Origin: Azorinus chamasolen
Taxonomy: Eukaryota > Mollusca > Bivalvia > Cardiida > Solecurtidae
NCBI GenBank assembly: GCA_963576725.1
Contig: OY755251.1
Location: 38,324,048 to 38,388,047, forward strand
Reading direction: 5' to 3'
Length of the DNA: 64,000 nt
The notes under the pieces are model-generated. The model did not search any database. It had not been told where the DNA came from and worked only from the letters and a program-made list of their open reading frames with translations. The position numbers and the translations under genes are program-made. Below are positions 8,791 through 19,208 of this stretch, piece after piece (the stretch's first letter is position 1; each line of letters begins with the position of its first letter).

Positions 8791-11618
8791 GAAAAGTAAT
8801 TTAGTAATTTTACTTAAATCTTTTTTTCAAAATGGGTTGACATGTAAAATTGCACATTGAAACAAACTGCAACCCAATTTGAAAGAATTAATATTTCAAA
8901 GTGCAACGTTATTTCAAAACTGGTTGCTACAGTGGAGACCTAGATGTTGGAGGGGCAGTTTGATCAGGATAGATCAGCACTACTTGCTACTGCTGGTATG
9001 TCAGTCTAATATAAAGTTATAAATATGGTGCCAAATTTACTTATTTGGGTTTACAGCAAAACCTCTCTAAACCGGACGTTAAATTTAGTATAAATATCGG
9101 TCAGACAGTTGGCAGCTTAATGCAGGGTGAAAGGCATGCAGAAAGCTCCTCTAAAGAACCTCTCTAAAGCAAGCATATGATTCATCAACATAGGACCTTA
9201 ATAAGCAGGTGTTTGCTTAACCCTTTCCTCCATATACAGTATAACGACGTTATTTCGACTCTTGTTTTTCCGAGATACCCGCTTATTCCGAGGGAATGTT
9301 GAGGTCCCGGCTCAAATTCTATCAAATCTCATTGAAAATACCTGCATTAATCCGAATAGCGATAATCCGAAAATTCGAGCATGTGTCCTGGTCCCGCGGA
9401 TCATTCTGGTTCCCTTTATTGATTGTTTAATTCGAGCACGGTGTTTTACCACCTCCGAGGTAATTATTCACACCTTCTTGATACGTTGACGTGACCTTTT
9501 GAAAGATCCGTCTATGGGGTATTAGATCTTCCAAATGTGTGAATAACACATTCATTGAATGCAGACTTTACTTTGGTGTAAATAATGATGAGAATTTAAT
9601 AGACTGAAGTCTTAATAAACAAAGAGTCACACTCATAATTTGCATACGTTCGCAAACGTGTAGTGATTTTTAGGTACCGCTGAATGTGTGCCATATAACG
9701 TCTTTCTGCTTTAAATTTTGTAATAGTGCAGTGCTTTTCGTGTATTGCTTTGAAATTCGCAATATTTTTGTTACTTTTAGACAGTCTCGTTCATGCAGAC
9801 TCTTGCTACGAGAGATGAATGAGTATAACTATGTCAGACGATAAAAGCCGAGTGTTCCGGTTATTAATTAATTTGGTCACTCGCCCTGATTTTCCTTACT
9901 ACGAAACAGCACGGGAACGAAAGGAAAATGTTTGTTTGTGCACCCAACTCTGCACCAACAACTAAATTAATGTCGACAAATGGAAAAATATGCAAAATAA
10001 ACGACATAACGCTATGCGCTACTACTGTTCTAGGGATATGTCTAAATGGTTTGAAACAAGTTTTGAGTTTATTGTGAAGGGTCCGTTGAACGGACCCATA
10101 CAAATTAAGGTATAACCTTGGTTATCCGACATACCTTCGGACCGCCTGAAACTGTCGGATGCATCGGTGTGTCGGTTGTTCAAAATCGGAAGAGAAATAT
10201 ACAATGACGATAAACATTGACTGTTGATATTTATTTACATTCGGCATGAAACCCGTTAGAATCAAATGTTAACATTCTGCACGCTACGTAAATGTCGTAG
10301 GAAAAATGAGTGCAGCAAATCTGAAAGTTTATGAAAATAAATGCACACTGGAACTGTTATACCGAGGACCGTTTTACTGAGGTATCCGGTGGTCTGTGTC
10401 GCCGAAATATATATTTTTTTGTAAATACATGTACCTTATAATATGATTGAATATCGCAATGAAACATACGCCATATTTCACCCCAAACCCTATATTTCAA
10501 CCCCATTAGACGGCCAGCAGACAGCCTGGCGGCCCGATTGAAAAGTGTGAAAACCCAATACACACTTTCAGATGACTCAACTGTCAAAATGGAGAATACG
10601 CATCGTAACTTTCCGACATTACGGAAATCATCGATCGAAATATCGTGACCGCTTCGGAAACTTCCGTTATGTTGGGAAAGTGCATAGATTGGCCGCGTCG
10701 GTGTATTTCGTTATGTCGGAAGTGAACGAAATAAACCAAGCGTTGACATTGGCCTAAGGGGAAGATTATAAGCGATAGCCTGATAATCCTTTCAACTCTT
10801 TTACCTGTTAAATGTGCCAATATGGGGTGTTGAGAAGTTTGTGTGCACGTTACTTTAATTGCATGGCGTCGGGTGTTTATGAAAAACAAACATCATTAGA
10901 AATCTAAACCCCGACTCAGAGCGGGGTTGGAGGTTATAAGCTAATGTAGAAAAGGGTGTGTACTCTTTGACCAATCAAATGAAATTTAAAACCCCAATAA
11001 ATCACACGCGACATCACATGTGACCTTTCATTTTCTGAAAACGGTGACCTTTCATTTTTATGGCGTTCAAACGCCATATACTAGTCGGTCTCTTTACGGC
11101 AACGAGTTCACTTGTCTAGTGAACATGCGCAAGACAAAATAGTTTTCTTCAAGTCTGCACTAGTTTGGTTGTAAAATGTTCATGTATTTGTTTACTCTTC
11201 ATGTATTTAATAATAATTCGCTGTGTGAGATAATTACTACTAATCTACACAAAGATAAACTTTTTAAAAGTCTTGAATTTTAATAAACTCCAAGTACGTC
11301 GATGCTCCAGAGTGGGCCCTGTACTTTAATTGGAAGAAGAAGAAGAAGAAGCGAACGAATATTTTTGCCGTAGTTTTCGCAACACCTTGGCATTCTAAAG
11401 CAGAAGGAATATAGCCGAGGTTTCCGATTGCATTTACACATTCGTAACTGATTAGCATATAGACCTACATCTTCAGCCAATCAAACTGCCTTTTGCATCG
11501 CATTCGGTCATTTCCGTTTGACCCGTACTCAAAATTAGAAATAGGAAGTTTCATAAAGGACAAGGTCAAAGAAATCCCATATACACATTTACCACGCATC
11601 GAACAGCGTGTTTTGACT

Positions 11619-11693
11619 ATGGCACCCAACCTCAAAACAAGTCTAAGTCTTACAAGAAGTAAAACCGTAAAAACACGGGGTTCTATCGGCTGA
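11619..11693 (+). pseudogene. Second copy of the element-borne exon, with a stop
   Basis: The same ATG and coding sense as 5680-5759 (starting MAPNLKTSLSLTRSK), but TTA has become TGA near the exon end, two codons before the conserved CAAA/GTAAGT donor at 11699. The frame is open upstream to an ATG at 11493 (66 codons in all) because of the 62 extra bases. That longer reading includes EIGSFIKDKVKEIPYTHLP, not recognised. Confidence 0.35.
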
Positions 11694-12308
11694 TCAAAGT
11701 AAGTACTATCCATAGAAGGTTTTCAACACATATTCAATCAAATTATATTCCAGTGTCAATAACAACTGTCTCTTCTATGTATCGTGTAACCGCCGAGTCT
11801 GCTCAAGACGTTTGTGTCGTGTAAAAGCGAAAGTAGGTAGCAATTTGTTGAAATGTCTTTCCCAGCTTACAACTCTACTTCAGACTGTAGTTCTGAATTT
11901 GAGTTTCATCAGGTTCCAAACAACTACCGTAATTGTATGTACATGTATGGATCTACTTAGTAATTAAAAATAAAAACAGTCTACCTTCAAATTTGTAAGC
12001 AGACTACATTTATTCAAAATAAACGAGTGCTGAACATGGAAAAATAAATGTTATGTGTAAGAATAAGTTGAACAAAAAATGTAGGATTATAGGTAGCCTT
12101 TGTATCATTTTGATGTTGTGCTTCAGTTTTTGCATCAACTTTGGACATGAAAGCATTAATTGACCCTTTACTTCATGAATATTCATATAAGAAATAATGA
12201 CATCATGAATATAATTAAGATATTCTTTTGCCATAGTAGAAACTAGAAGCATGTCAATATATAAACAGCAGGTCATGAGATGGCTCCTTTTGTTTCAGTC
12301 TGTCATAT

Positions 12309-12615
12309 TTTTATGCCCCCAATCAAGAATCAAGGGGGTGGGGGGGGGGGGGGGGCTGACTTTGTTGGTTTGTTGGCTTGGCTCAAACTTTAATGTTGGC
12401 AATAACGTTGTAGCCATTGCACATACATACTTCAAACCTGGCATGTCTATGCAACTTACAGAGGCGAACATTTTTATTTATTTTATTTTTTTTGGGGGGG
12501 GGGGGGGGGGGGGGGGGGGCTTATTAAAATCAAGGTTATATTACAGTTAAATGTCACATTACGGGTCAAATTTATATTTGTCACAATCAGGGGCATAGTG
12601 TTTCACAAAAATGTG
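12309..12615 (+). mobile_element. Short 'ATGCCCCC' element with two poly-G tracts
   Basis: From TTTTTATGCCCCCAATCAAG to GGGGCATAGTGTTTCAC and AAAAATGTGTTG. It is the unsplit equivalent of 6370-8215. G runs at about 12339-12355 and 12494-12519 could form quadruplexes or be length-unstable. A C run follows near 12674-12690. Confidence 0.65.
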
Positions 12616-13060
12616 TTGTTATTAATACTGTTATCAATTCCAAGACGTTATTGTTATTAACGTGTACATCAATCCTCCCCCCCCCCCCCCTTACACATAA
12701 CATCCATATCAAACCTGAACGCCATTATGGCCATTCAGGCCTTTGATTTGAAAACAGCGACAGGCATATTTATTGTTTTAACACAGCAAATTTTAATCGG
12801 ATTAGGGGATTGTGACAGGCCAAGAGGCAATTAACATTTTTCTCCCTTACGCAAAATTTGACATCCTATCAACAAGTCATTTTCGCTCGAAACTTCTTTA
12901 TTTTAGGATGAGGGGGTTTATGTAAGTTTATGTAAGTACCCAGATAAATATCAGTGTGTCTAACAATTTGGATCCAGATGAGACGCCGAGCAATTCTGCA
13001 TCTCATCTGTATGCAAATTGTTTGCAACAGTTAGATCTGGCTAAATAAGTAAAGTACATT

Positions 13061-14627
13061 TTATTATACCCCCCTTTTGAAAAAATGGGGGTATATTGCT
13101 TTGCACATGTCGGTCGGTCGGTCGGTCGGTCGGTCGGTCGGTCGGTCGGTCGGTAGATCGATGGTTTCCGAATGATAACTAATAAACGACTTGGCCTAGA
13201 ATCTTCAAACTTGCTGTGGTGGTTGGTCATGACAAGTAGATGACCCCTATTGTTTTTGAGGTCACTAGGTCAAAGGTCAAGGTCACCATGACCTAAAATG
13301 GTGAAATAGTTTCCGATCAATAACTGCTCAAGGGTTTGGCTTGGGATCTTCAAACTTGCTGTGGTGGTTGGTCATGACCACTAGATGACCCCTATTGATT
13401 TTGAGGTCACTAGGTCAAAGGTCAAGGTCACCATGACCTTAAATGGTTAAATGGTTTCCGATCAATAACTGCTCAAGGGTTTAGCTTAGAATCTTCAAAC
13501 TTGCTGCGGTAGTTGGTCATGACCACTGGATGACCCCTATTGATTTTGAGGTCACTAGGTCAAAGGTCAAGGTCACCATGACCTTAACTGGTAAAATGGT
13601 TTCTGATCCATAACTGCTCAAGGGTTTGGCTTAGGATCTTCAAATTTGCTTAGGTGGTTGGTCATGACAACTAGATGAGTCCTATTGTTTTTTAGGTCAC
13701 TAGGTCAAAGGTCAAGGTCACCATGACCTTAAAGGGTGAAATGGTTTGCGATCAATAACTGCTCAAGGGTTTGGCCTAGGATCTTCAAATTTGCTGTGGT
13801 GGTTGGTAATGACCACTGGATGACTCCTATTGTTTTTTAGGTCACTAGGTCAAAGGTCAAGGTCACCATGCTCTTAACTGGTCAAATGGTTTCCGATCAA
13901 TAACTGCTCAAGGGTTTGGCTTAGAATCTTCAAACTTGCTGCGGTAGTTGGTTATGACAACTGGATGACCACTATTGTATTTGAGGTCACTAGGTCAAAG
14001 GTCAAGGTCACCATGACCTTAACTTGTAAAATGGTTTCTGATCAATAACTGCTCTAGTGTTTGGCTTAGGATCTTCAAATTTGCTTAGGTGGTAGGTCAT
14101 GACAACTAGATGAGCCCTAATGTTTTTTAGGTCACTAGGTCAAAGGTCAAGGTCACCATGACCTTAAAGGGTGAAATGGTTTGCGATCAATAACTGCTCA
14201 AGGGTTTGGCTTAGGATCTTCAAACTTGCTGTGGTGGTTGGTCATGACCAATAGATAAGTCCTATTATTTTTGAGGTCACTAGGTCAAAGGTCAAGGTCA
14301 CCATGACCTTAACTGGTGAAATGGTTTGCGATCAATAACTGCTCAAGGGTTTGGCTTAGGATCTTCAAACTTGCTGTGGTAGTTGGTTATGACAACTAGA
14401 TGACCCCTATTGATTTTGAGGTCACTAGGTCAAAGGTCAAGGTCATCATGACCTTAACTGATGAAATGGTTTCCAATTATTAACTGCTCAATGGTTTGGT
14501 TCGGGACCTTCAAACTTGCTGTGGTAGTTGGTCGTGACCACTAGATGACCCCTATAGTTGTTGAGGTCACTAGATCAAAGGTCAGGGGGTCTGGGGGGTA
14601 TACATGTTTTACAAACATCTCTTGTTT
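13061..14627 (+). mobile_element. Tandem-core element, 'TATACCCCCC' family, copy 2
   Basis: Same ends, hairpin, (CGGT)n and ~145-bp core as 6391-7957, but inserted in different sequence about 450 bp past the ATGCCCCC element, so the two are independent insertions. The core units are evenly spaced at 145 bp with fewer indels than copy 1. Confidence 0.8.
13280..14454. promoter_or_regulatory. Nine AGGTCAnnnTGACCT-type palindromes at exact 145-bp steps
   Basis: AGGTCACCATGACCT starts at 13280, 13425, 13570, 13715, 14005, 14150 and 14295; AGGTCATCATGACCT starts at 14440; the unit at 13860 reads CCATGCTCT and is broken. Each is preceded by AGGTCACTAGGTCAAAGG. Eight of nine units keep both half-sites exact. 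Confidence 0.6.
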
Positions 14628-15591
14628 CAGATCGAGTTTACACCTAACGTTATTCAAACAACTATACATGTTTTCTATTACATGGATTAAGTGTGTGATC
14701 ACAACGATAATAACCTGTAATTATAGATTTAGCCTGTACCCAAAATGTCGCGGAAGCGATAATTGCTCAGTTATAGGTGGTCCCAATTCAATACAACCGT
14801 CAACGTCGGATACGCAGGTGTGAAAAATGCCGCAATTATACATTGGGACCTCCAAACAGTGTCGGATAACGGTTACGCGAGGATCCGTAAAACCAAGGTT
14901 TTAATTACATAGAACAAAGAAGGAAATGTTCGGGACCAAACATTGTTGTCGGATAGATTATTTTGTCGGATGCAATAGGTTTCGGATAACCAAGGTTATA
15001 CTGTATACTGAAACTTCGGTCGCCGATGCGAATTGTGTTTTCTGTTATCACTTATATAAGGAAAGAATCGATGAATTATATATGCATTGAAGTTTATGAT
15101 AATGTTAAAATAGTTTACTGTGAAGAAATACGCTTCCTCTTGTCGTCAAACAATGCTCTTGGAAATGACATAAAATGCTCTCAGTTCTTTCGAGCATTGC
15201 GATAATCAGAGGTTTTTGCTGATTCCCGATGGTGCTCGAAATATCGCCAATATACTGTATATGCCTTTCTACGCCTCTGTAATAAACCACTTCTTGAAAC
15301 CATTGTGATAAATCGAGCATTAATTTTGCTCCTATAGGAGCAAATCCTCTATTTATCACAATCGTTTCAAACTACAAAATTCTAAAATTTACTTTTCTCT
15401 AGTAAATGCTCCTTTTGGATAGATTCATTCAAATAGGTTGGGTCTAAAAATAGTCTATGGAGGAAAGGGTTAAAAGTTTTAGTAGGAGCTTTCTGCATAA
15501 ATTTTGTCTTACATTGTACATTACATTTTGTACCACCTGTCTTACAATTCCAATACTTAGATTTCTTTTGTTATGGAGAGATTTCATTGTA

Positions 15592-16081
15592 TAATGATTT
15601 AGGATTGTGAAAATTTAATTCACAGGCAAAAAGAAAACAAAAATAATATTATCTGAAATAATTGCTGAATTACATATATAAAATCCTGTCAAATCCCAAT
15701 TATGTTGGCTTGGATACCTTTGGGCTTGTCTAGGTTAACAGACATCGTTTTAAAACAACAGAGCTGACGCATTATGAATTCACACTTTTGACTACCTAAT
15801 GTATTTGGACAGACACACTTAGGCAAATAGTGCAGAACCAGATCGAACTGTTCCAGATGGAGATGTTTGATGGGTCTACACTATTTGCTACTATGTCAGT
15901 CTAATTTAAAGTTATCTTAATGGTACCAAATTGGCTTATTCAGCTATTCGAGGTGGTGGAGAGGGCAGATTGGGTGTCTGAATACTTCAGGTAATTAGGG
16001 TAATTAGTATTCATAATTGGCTGAATCTTGAATCAGTATCCAGTAATCACAAGGCTCGCCCTGTACCTCGTAAATACACCT
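15592..16081. other. No gene seen
   Basis: AT-rich. Around 15820-15960 the text (AGGCAAATAGTGCAG...GTCTACACTATTTGCTAC) recalls the sequence beside the foldback element at 5020 and 8940, so it may be an older copy of that host sequence. Confidence 0.35.
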
Positions 16082-16310
16082 TTAACCCTTTTCTCCATCG
16101 ACTAATTTTAGACCCAACCTTTTTGAATGAATCTACCCAAAAGGAGCATTAACTAGAGAAAAGGAAAATTTTAGAATTTTGTAATTTGAAACCATTGTGA
16201 TAAATAGAGGATTTGCTCCTATAGGAGCAAATGCTCTATTTATCACAATGGTTTCAGAAAGTAACTTTTACAGAGGCGTAGAAAGGTGTATTTATGGAGG
16301 AAAGGGTTAA
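16082..16310. mobile_element. Intact M2 palindrome, TTAA-flanked
   Basis: TTAA-CCCTTTTCTCCAT at the left and ATGGAGGAAAGGG-TTAA at the right. The centre is GATAAATAGAG.ATTTGCTC / CTATAGGAGCAAATGCTC. It has no coding capacity. TTAA target sites and CCCTTT ends fit piggyBac rules (inference). Confidence 0.75.
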
Positions 16311-16385
16311 ATGCTTTTACAAAGAAGACCCAGATCAAACAGCTCCTGTAGGAGCTATTACATGGAACATTCATCAAGTAAAGGG

Positions 16386-16816
16386 TTAACCCATTGATCA
16401 GGGTCTGTTCTGTTTGCTTATGAAATGATACAGATCTGGTATTAATTTTTTTCCATGGTCAAAAAATCCCGATTTTCAGAATATCAATTTGAATGCTCAT
16501 CTAATTAACATTCATAATGTCATTATTTCTTACATGGAACATTCATCAAGTAAAGGGTTAACCCATTCCCTTGTAGGCTATTTTTAGATACAGCCTCTTT
16601 GAATAAATCTATTGAAAAGGAGCATTTACTAGACAAAAGGAAAATTTTAGAATTGTATAGTTTTTAAACCATTGTGATAAATAGAGCATTAATTTTGCTC
16701 CATAGGTTTCAAAACTACACAATTCTAACATTTTCCTTTTCTTCAGTAAATGCTCCTTTTGGGTAGATTAATTCAAAGAGGTTGGGTCTAAAAATAGCAT
16801 ATAAGGGAATGTGTTA
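16386..16816. mobile_element. Two adjoining TTAA palindromes sharing a TTAA
   Basis: 16386-16561 is a half-length unit running from TTAACCCATTGATCAGGGTC to CATCAAGTAAAGGGTTAA. 16558-16816 is a full M2-type foldback in which the left arm (TTTTTAGATACAGCCTCTTT) recurs inverted at the right (AAAGAGGTTGGGTCTAAAAA). The TTAA at 16558-16561 serves both. A further M1-like unit starts at 16904. Confidence 0.65.
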
Positions 16817-16903
16817 ACCCTAATCCAGCTCTTTGCTACCTGGCTCGCATTTGTTCACAAGATGCAGAGTAACTTAGTGTTAGTTTCTCAAAAACTTGAT
16901 CAA

Positions 16904-17170
16904 ATTAACCCTTTCCCTGTTCTATGTCTATTTCAAATTTCAATACCGTATACTGAATATTATGGACAAAATAGTTCTAATGAAACATGGAAGGTGGGAC
17001 ACTTTAGCAGTTTTAGAATGTATAGAAACAGATCTATCAAATTCTATTAGCAAACAGAGCAGGCCCTAAAAACATGTTTATTTGAGGGAAAGGCCCCTTA
17101 TCCAGCTATTTGTTAGCTGAAAGTGACTTTTAAAGAGGTGTCAAAAGGTGTCAATATGAGGGAATGTGCT
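16904..17170. mobile_element. Degraded M1 palindrome
   Basis: Begins TTAACCCTTTCCCTGTTCTA and runs through GGAAGGTGGGACACTT and GCAAACAGAGCAGGCCC, then loses the central palindrome and right arm order (AGGGAATGTGC at the end). Confidence 0.55.
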
Positions 17171-18024
17171 CAAACATGCAAACAGTTGCTGTTTTACTTT
17201 ATTATACCCCAACAAACAAAAGTTTTGGGGGTGGTTATACTGGAGTCACCATGTCCATCCATTCGTCCGGCCGGCTTGTTCGGATCATAACTTCCAAAGT
17301 ATAAAAGCTATTGACTTCAAACTTCATTTACAGATAGATCACATTGACCGCAAGTGCAGTGCACAAGGTTTGTAACTCTGTCTTCAGTATTTTTGGAATT
17401 ATTGCCCTTTGTTACGAGTTTTCTGGAGTTTTTTCCTAAACTAAACTTTACAGATATTGAAGTGATATTTGGTATGTTACTTTATTATAATGAGTTACAG
17501 ATCAAGTATGAATTTCGTTACGCTACAGTGATTTTTCACGGAAATGCAGTGATTTTACTCAGAGATTTTTCGGAAATTCAGGTTTTCCGGAGTTTTTTTT
17601 CTAAACCCTTGCAGATATTGAAGTGATATTTGGTATGTAGCTTTAAGATAATGAGTTACAGATCAAGTTTGAATTTTGTTACGCTACATTGATTTTTAAC
17701 GGAATTACAGAATTTTGACTTAGAAAGTTTTAGGAAATTTCAGGTTTTCCAGAGTTTTTTTCTAAACTGTAGCAGATATTGTAGTGATATTTAGTATGTT
17801 GCTTTATTATAATGAGTTGCAGATCAGGTTTGAATTTCGTTACGCTTCATTGAATTTGAGTACAGTTGAACACCATCTGAAGTTCTGCACCTGCGATAAA
17901 GGTTTTGATTTGTCGCTTCGTGCATGAATGAATGATCTGCTTTTTCGTAATTTAACAATTGGAAATATAGCGGTCGGGAGCTTTATTTCTATAACCCCAA
18001 TTTCTGTGTCAAATGACTTGTGCT

Positions 18025-19208
18025 TAGGGGTGTTGCGATAAACCGGTATACCGATATATTGCAATATTTAACTCTGCAATAAAATATCGCGATATTGAAA
18101 TTACATACCGGTATTTGACGGTATTTTAGCACTGGTCGTGTTTCTTAGTTGATTTACTGTTTAACTCTTAACTCTTAACGTGAAAAACACCTTGGAATGT
18201 TGATCAAACATAAGTTTACATATTACACAACAATGGCCGAGTCAACAGCTTAAGGGTATTGGATATTTTCAGTGGTCTAGTATAAACCTCTTCCCCTTCT
18301 ATGAAAATCAATCGGGAATGACGAGTGTTGCATTGAGGTTAACATATACCTGTTAGTGCATATAAATGTACTAATTTAAATGGAAATATGTAACACTGTC
18401 AAAATGTATTTGATAAACTATAGCTTAGCCTGTTTCTTCCGTTTTCAGTGATAACGTTATCCAAATTCGATCTAGTCAGATTATTATACCGATCCCAACC
18501 GGTGTAGACATACATAGTGTACGTTGACACCGGGTGCCTTAGTAATGACACGACGCGAAGTTCAAATTTATTCAGAACAAAAAGGCAAAAATGTATTTAG
18601 GATCACTTTTCAATTAAGTTGAGAATAATTCCCAACAGCCATCAGCAAATGTGGCCATTTGCAAGCACTGTGACGAAATGGTAAAAACTAAGGGTGGGAC
18701 TTCGAATCTCCGTTCGCACATGACAAATCATCATCCTTTGAAGATGAAACGGGTTAACCTTTATTCAGATACAGATTATAGGAATACAGTTATAGTATAT
18801 TTAATGACAATAAATGTATCATTATAATCAGCAATATTCTAGATAAGAATGAATATTTCTCTACAAAAACTCTCCTCCTTTATTAGATTTTCTCATTGAA
18901 CCTAACAAATAATGAAAAGATAGGATTTTGTTTCTTTTGAAGGAGAAATTAAGAATTTGACACTTGACATTGTTTCATTACTAGATTACAGATCTACATG
19001 GAAAGTTGATTTTTCTTAGTGTACTCCATTCCCACCTAAAAGGAAAATGTTTTAGAGATGATTTAAGAACCTTTTCTTATACAAATTGTTATATAAGCAT
19101 AATAAGCATAGGAACTTGAAAAGGCAATATATCGCAATATATATTGCGATAAAATAAAATATATTGCAATATAACGCGATATGATTTACAGATATCGTGA
19201 CACCCCTA
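18025..19208 (+). mobile_element. hAT-type transposon with exact 8-bp target duplication
   Basis: CTTGTGCT flanks both sides (18017-18024 and 19209-19216). The ends TAGGGGTGTTGCGATA and, complemented, TAGGGGTGTCACGATA are the usual hAT form. Sub-terminal ATATTGCAATA and CGATAT words are repeated at both ends. At 1,184 bp it is a deletion derivative that still contains a BED-type zinc-finger coding piece. Confidence 0.9.
18618..18827 (+). pseudogene. BED zinc finger of a hAT transposase (fragment)
   Basis: A 69-codon frame contains ICKHCDEMVKTKGGTSNLRS followed by HMTNHHP. This is CxxC...HxxxxH with the TSNLRxH signature of BED (ZBED) fingers, the N-terminal DNA-binding domain of hAT transposases. 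The frame then runs into AT-rich sequence and stops; the DDE core is missing. It lies inside a hAT element with intact ends, so the domain and the element agree. Confidence 0.85.

Larger units (their letters stand above)
5036..8929. mobile_element. Foldback DNA transposon with CAGTG target duplication, interrupted
   Basis: The left end TAGCAACTCATTTTGAAATA and the complement of the right end (TAGCAACCAGTTTTGAAATA) are near-identical inverted repeats, continuing through GTTGCACTTTGAAATA. CAGTG flanks both sides (5031-5035 and 8930-8934), a 5-bp target duplication. The element is split by a 3.1-kb insertion (5180-8321). Its own sequence is 5036-5179 and 8322-8929. The right part holds two tandem copies of a ~49-bp block (CAACCCGTTTTGAAATAAAG...) and an inner palindrome. 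No transposase remains. Confidence 0.8.
11052..12750 (+). mobile_element. 'ATGGC' exon-carrying element, copy 2
   Basis: Starts TTTTTATGGCGTTCAAACGC with the hairpin ATGGCGTT/AACGCCAT and ends GAACGCCATTATGGCCATTC then AGGCCTTTGATTT. It shares the CAGTCGG-type start, the ATG exon, and the ATTCATATAAGAAATAATGACATC stretch with copy 1. Relative to copy 1 it has 62 extra bases at 11532-11593 just before the ATG and lacks the nested element. Confidence 0.75.
10111..15002. mobile_element. Tigger-like element with TATAACC ends, split
   Basis: The left end TATAACCTTGGTTATCCGAC and the complement of the right end (TATAACCTTGGTTATCCGAA) agree over 19 bases. TCGGAT words recur near both ends (10130-10170 and 14860-14985). 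The empty site is visible in the second R copy around 45820. The TA-bounded CAGTATAACC..TTATCCGA end is typical of pogo/Tigger MITEs. Unique interior includes 10250-10990 (CpG-containing, with CCGATTGAAAAG and ACTTTCCGACATTACGG). No transposase frame survives. Confidence 0.65.
9235..15262. mobile_element. Pogo-like element R, copy 1, split by a Tigger-like element
   Basis: The left end TACAGTATAACGACGTTATT and the complement of the right end (TACAGTATATTGGCGATATT) form imperfect inverted repeats continuing into TCGA. Its own sequence is 9235-10110 and 15003-15262. A second copy at 44480-46107 aligns over both parts (for example GACAGTC...TTCA..CAGACTCTTGCTACG and the AACAATGCTCTT block), which confirms that the middle is an insertion. 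No transposase was recognised. Confidence 0.7.
9217..15473. mobile_element. TTAA palindrome (M2 family) split by a pogo-like element
   Basis: Bounded by TTAA at 9217-9220 and 15470-15473, with CCCTTTCCTCCATA at the left and GGAGGAAAGGGTTAA at the right. The centre (15308-15380) is GATAAAT..GAGCA around TGCTCCTATAGGAGCA, the same as in intact copies at 16082-16310 and 52349-52576. Only 14-18 bp of the left end precede the inserted element at 9235. Confidence 0.7.
9052..15591. mobile_element. Family P MITE split by a nested block
   Basis: The left half from TACAGCAAAACCTCTCTAAA to CAGGTGTTTGC (9216), and the right half from about 15474 (TAGGAGCTTTCTGCATAAAT) to GAGAGATTTCATTGTA, correspond to the left and right halves of the intact MITE at 4156-4355. 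The block between them is bounded by TTAA. This is the outermost layer of a six-deep nest. Confidence 0.6.

Noticed and set aside
9262..9489. 75-codon plus-strand frame in element R as a transposase remnant
   Set aside because: Copy 2 at 44490 does not keep the frame, and no DDE or helix-turn-helix pattern is seen.
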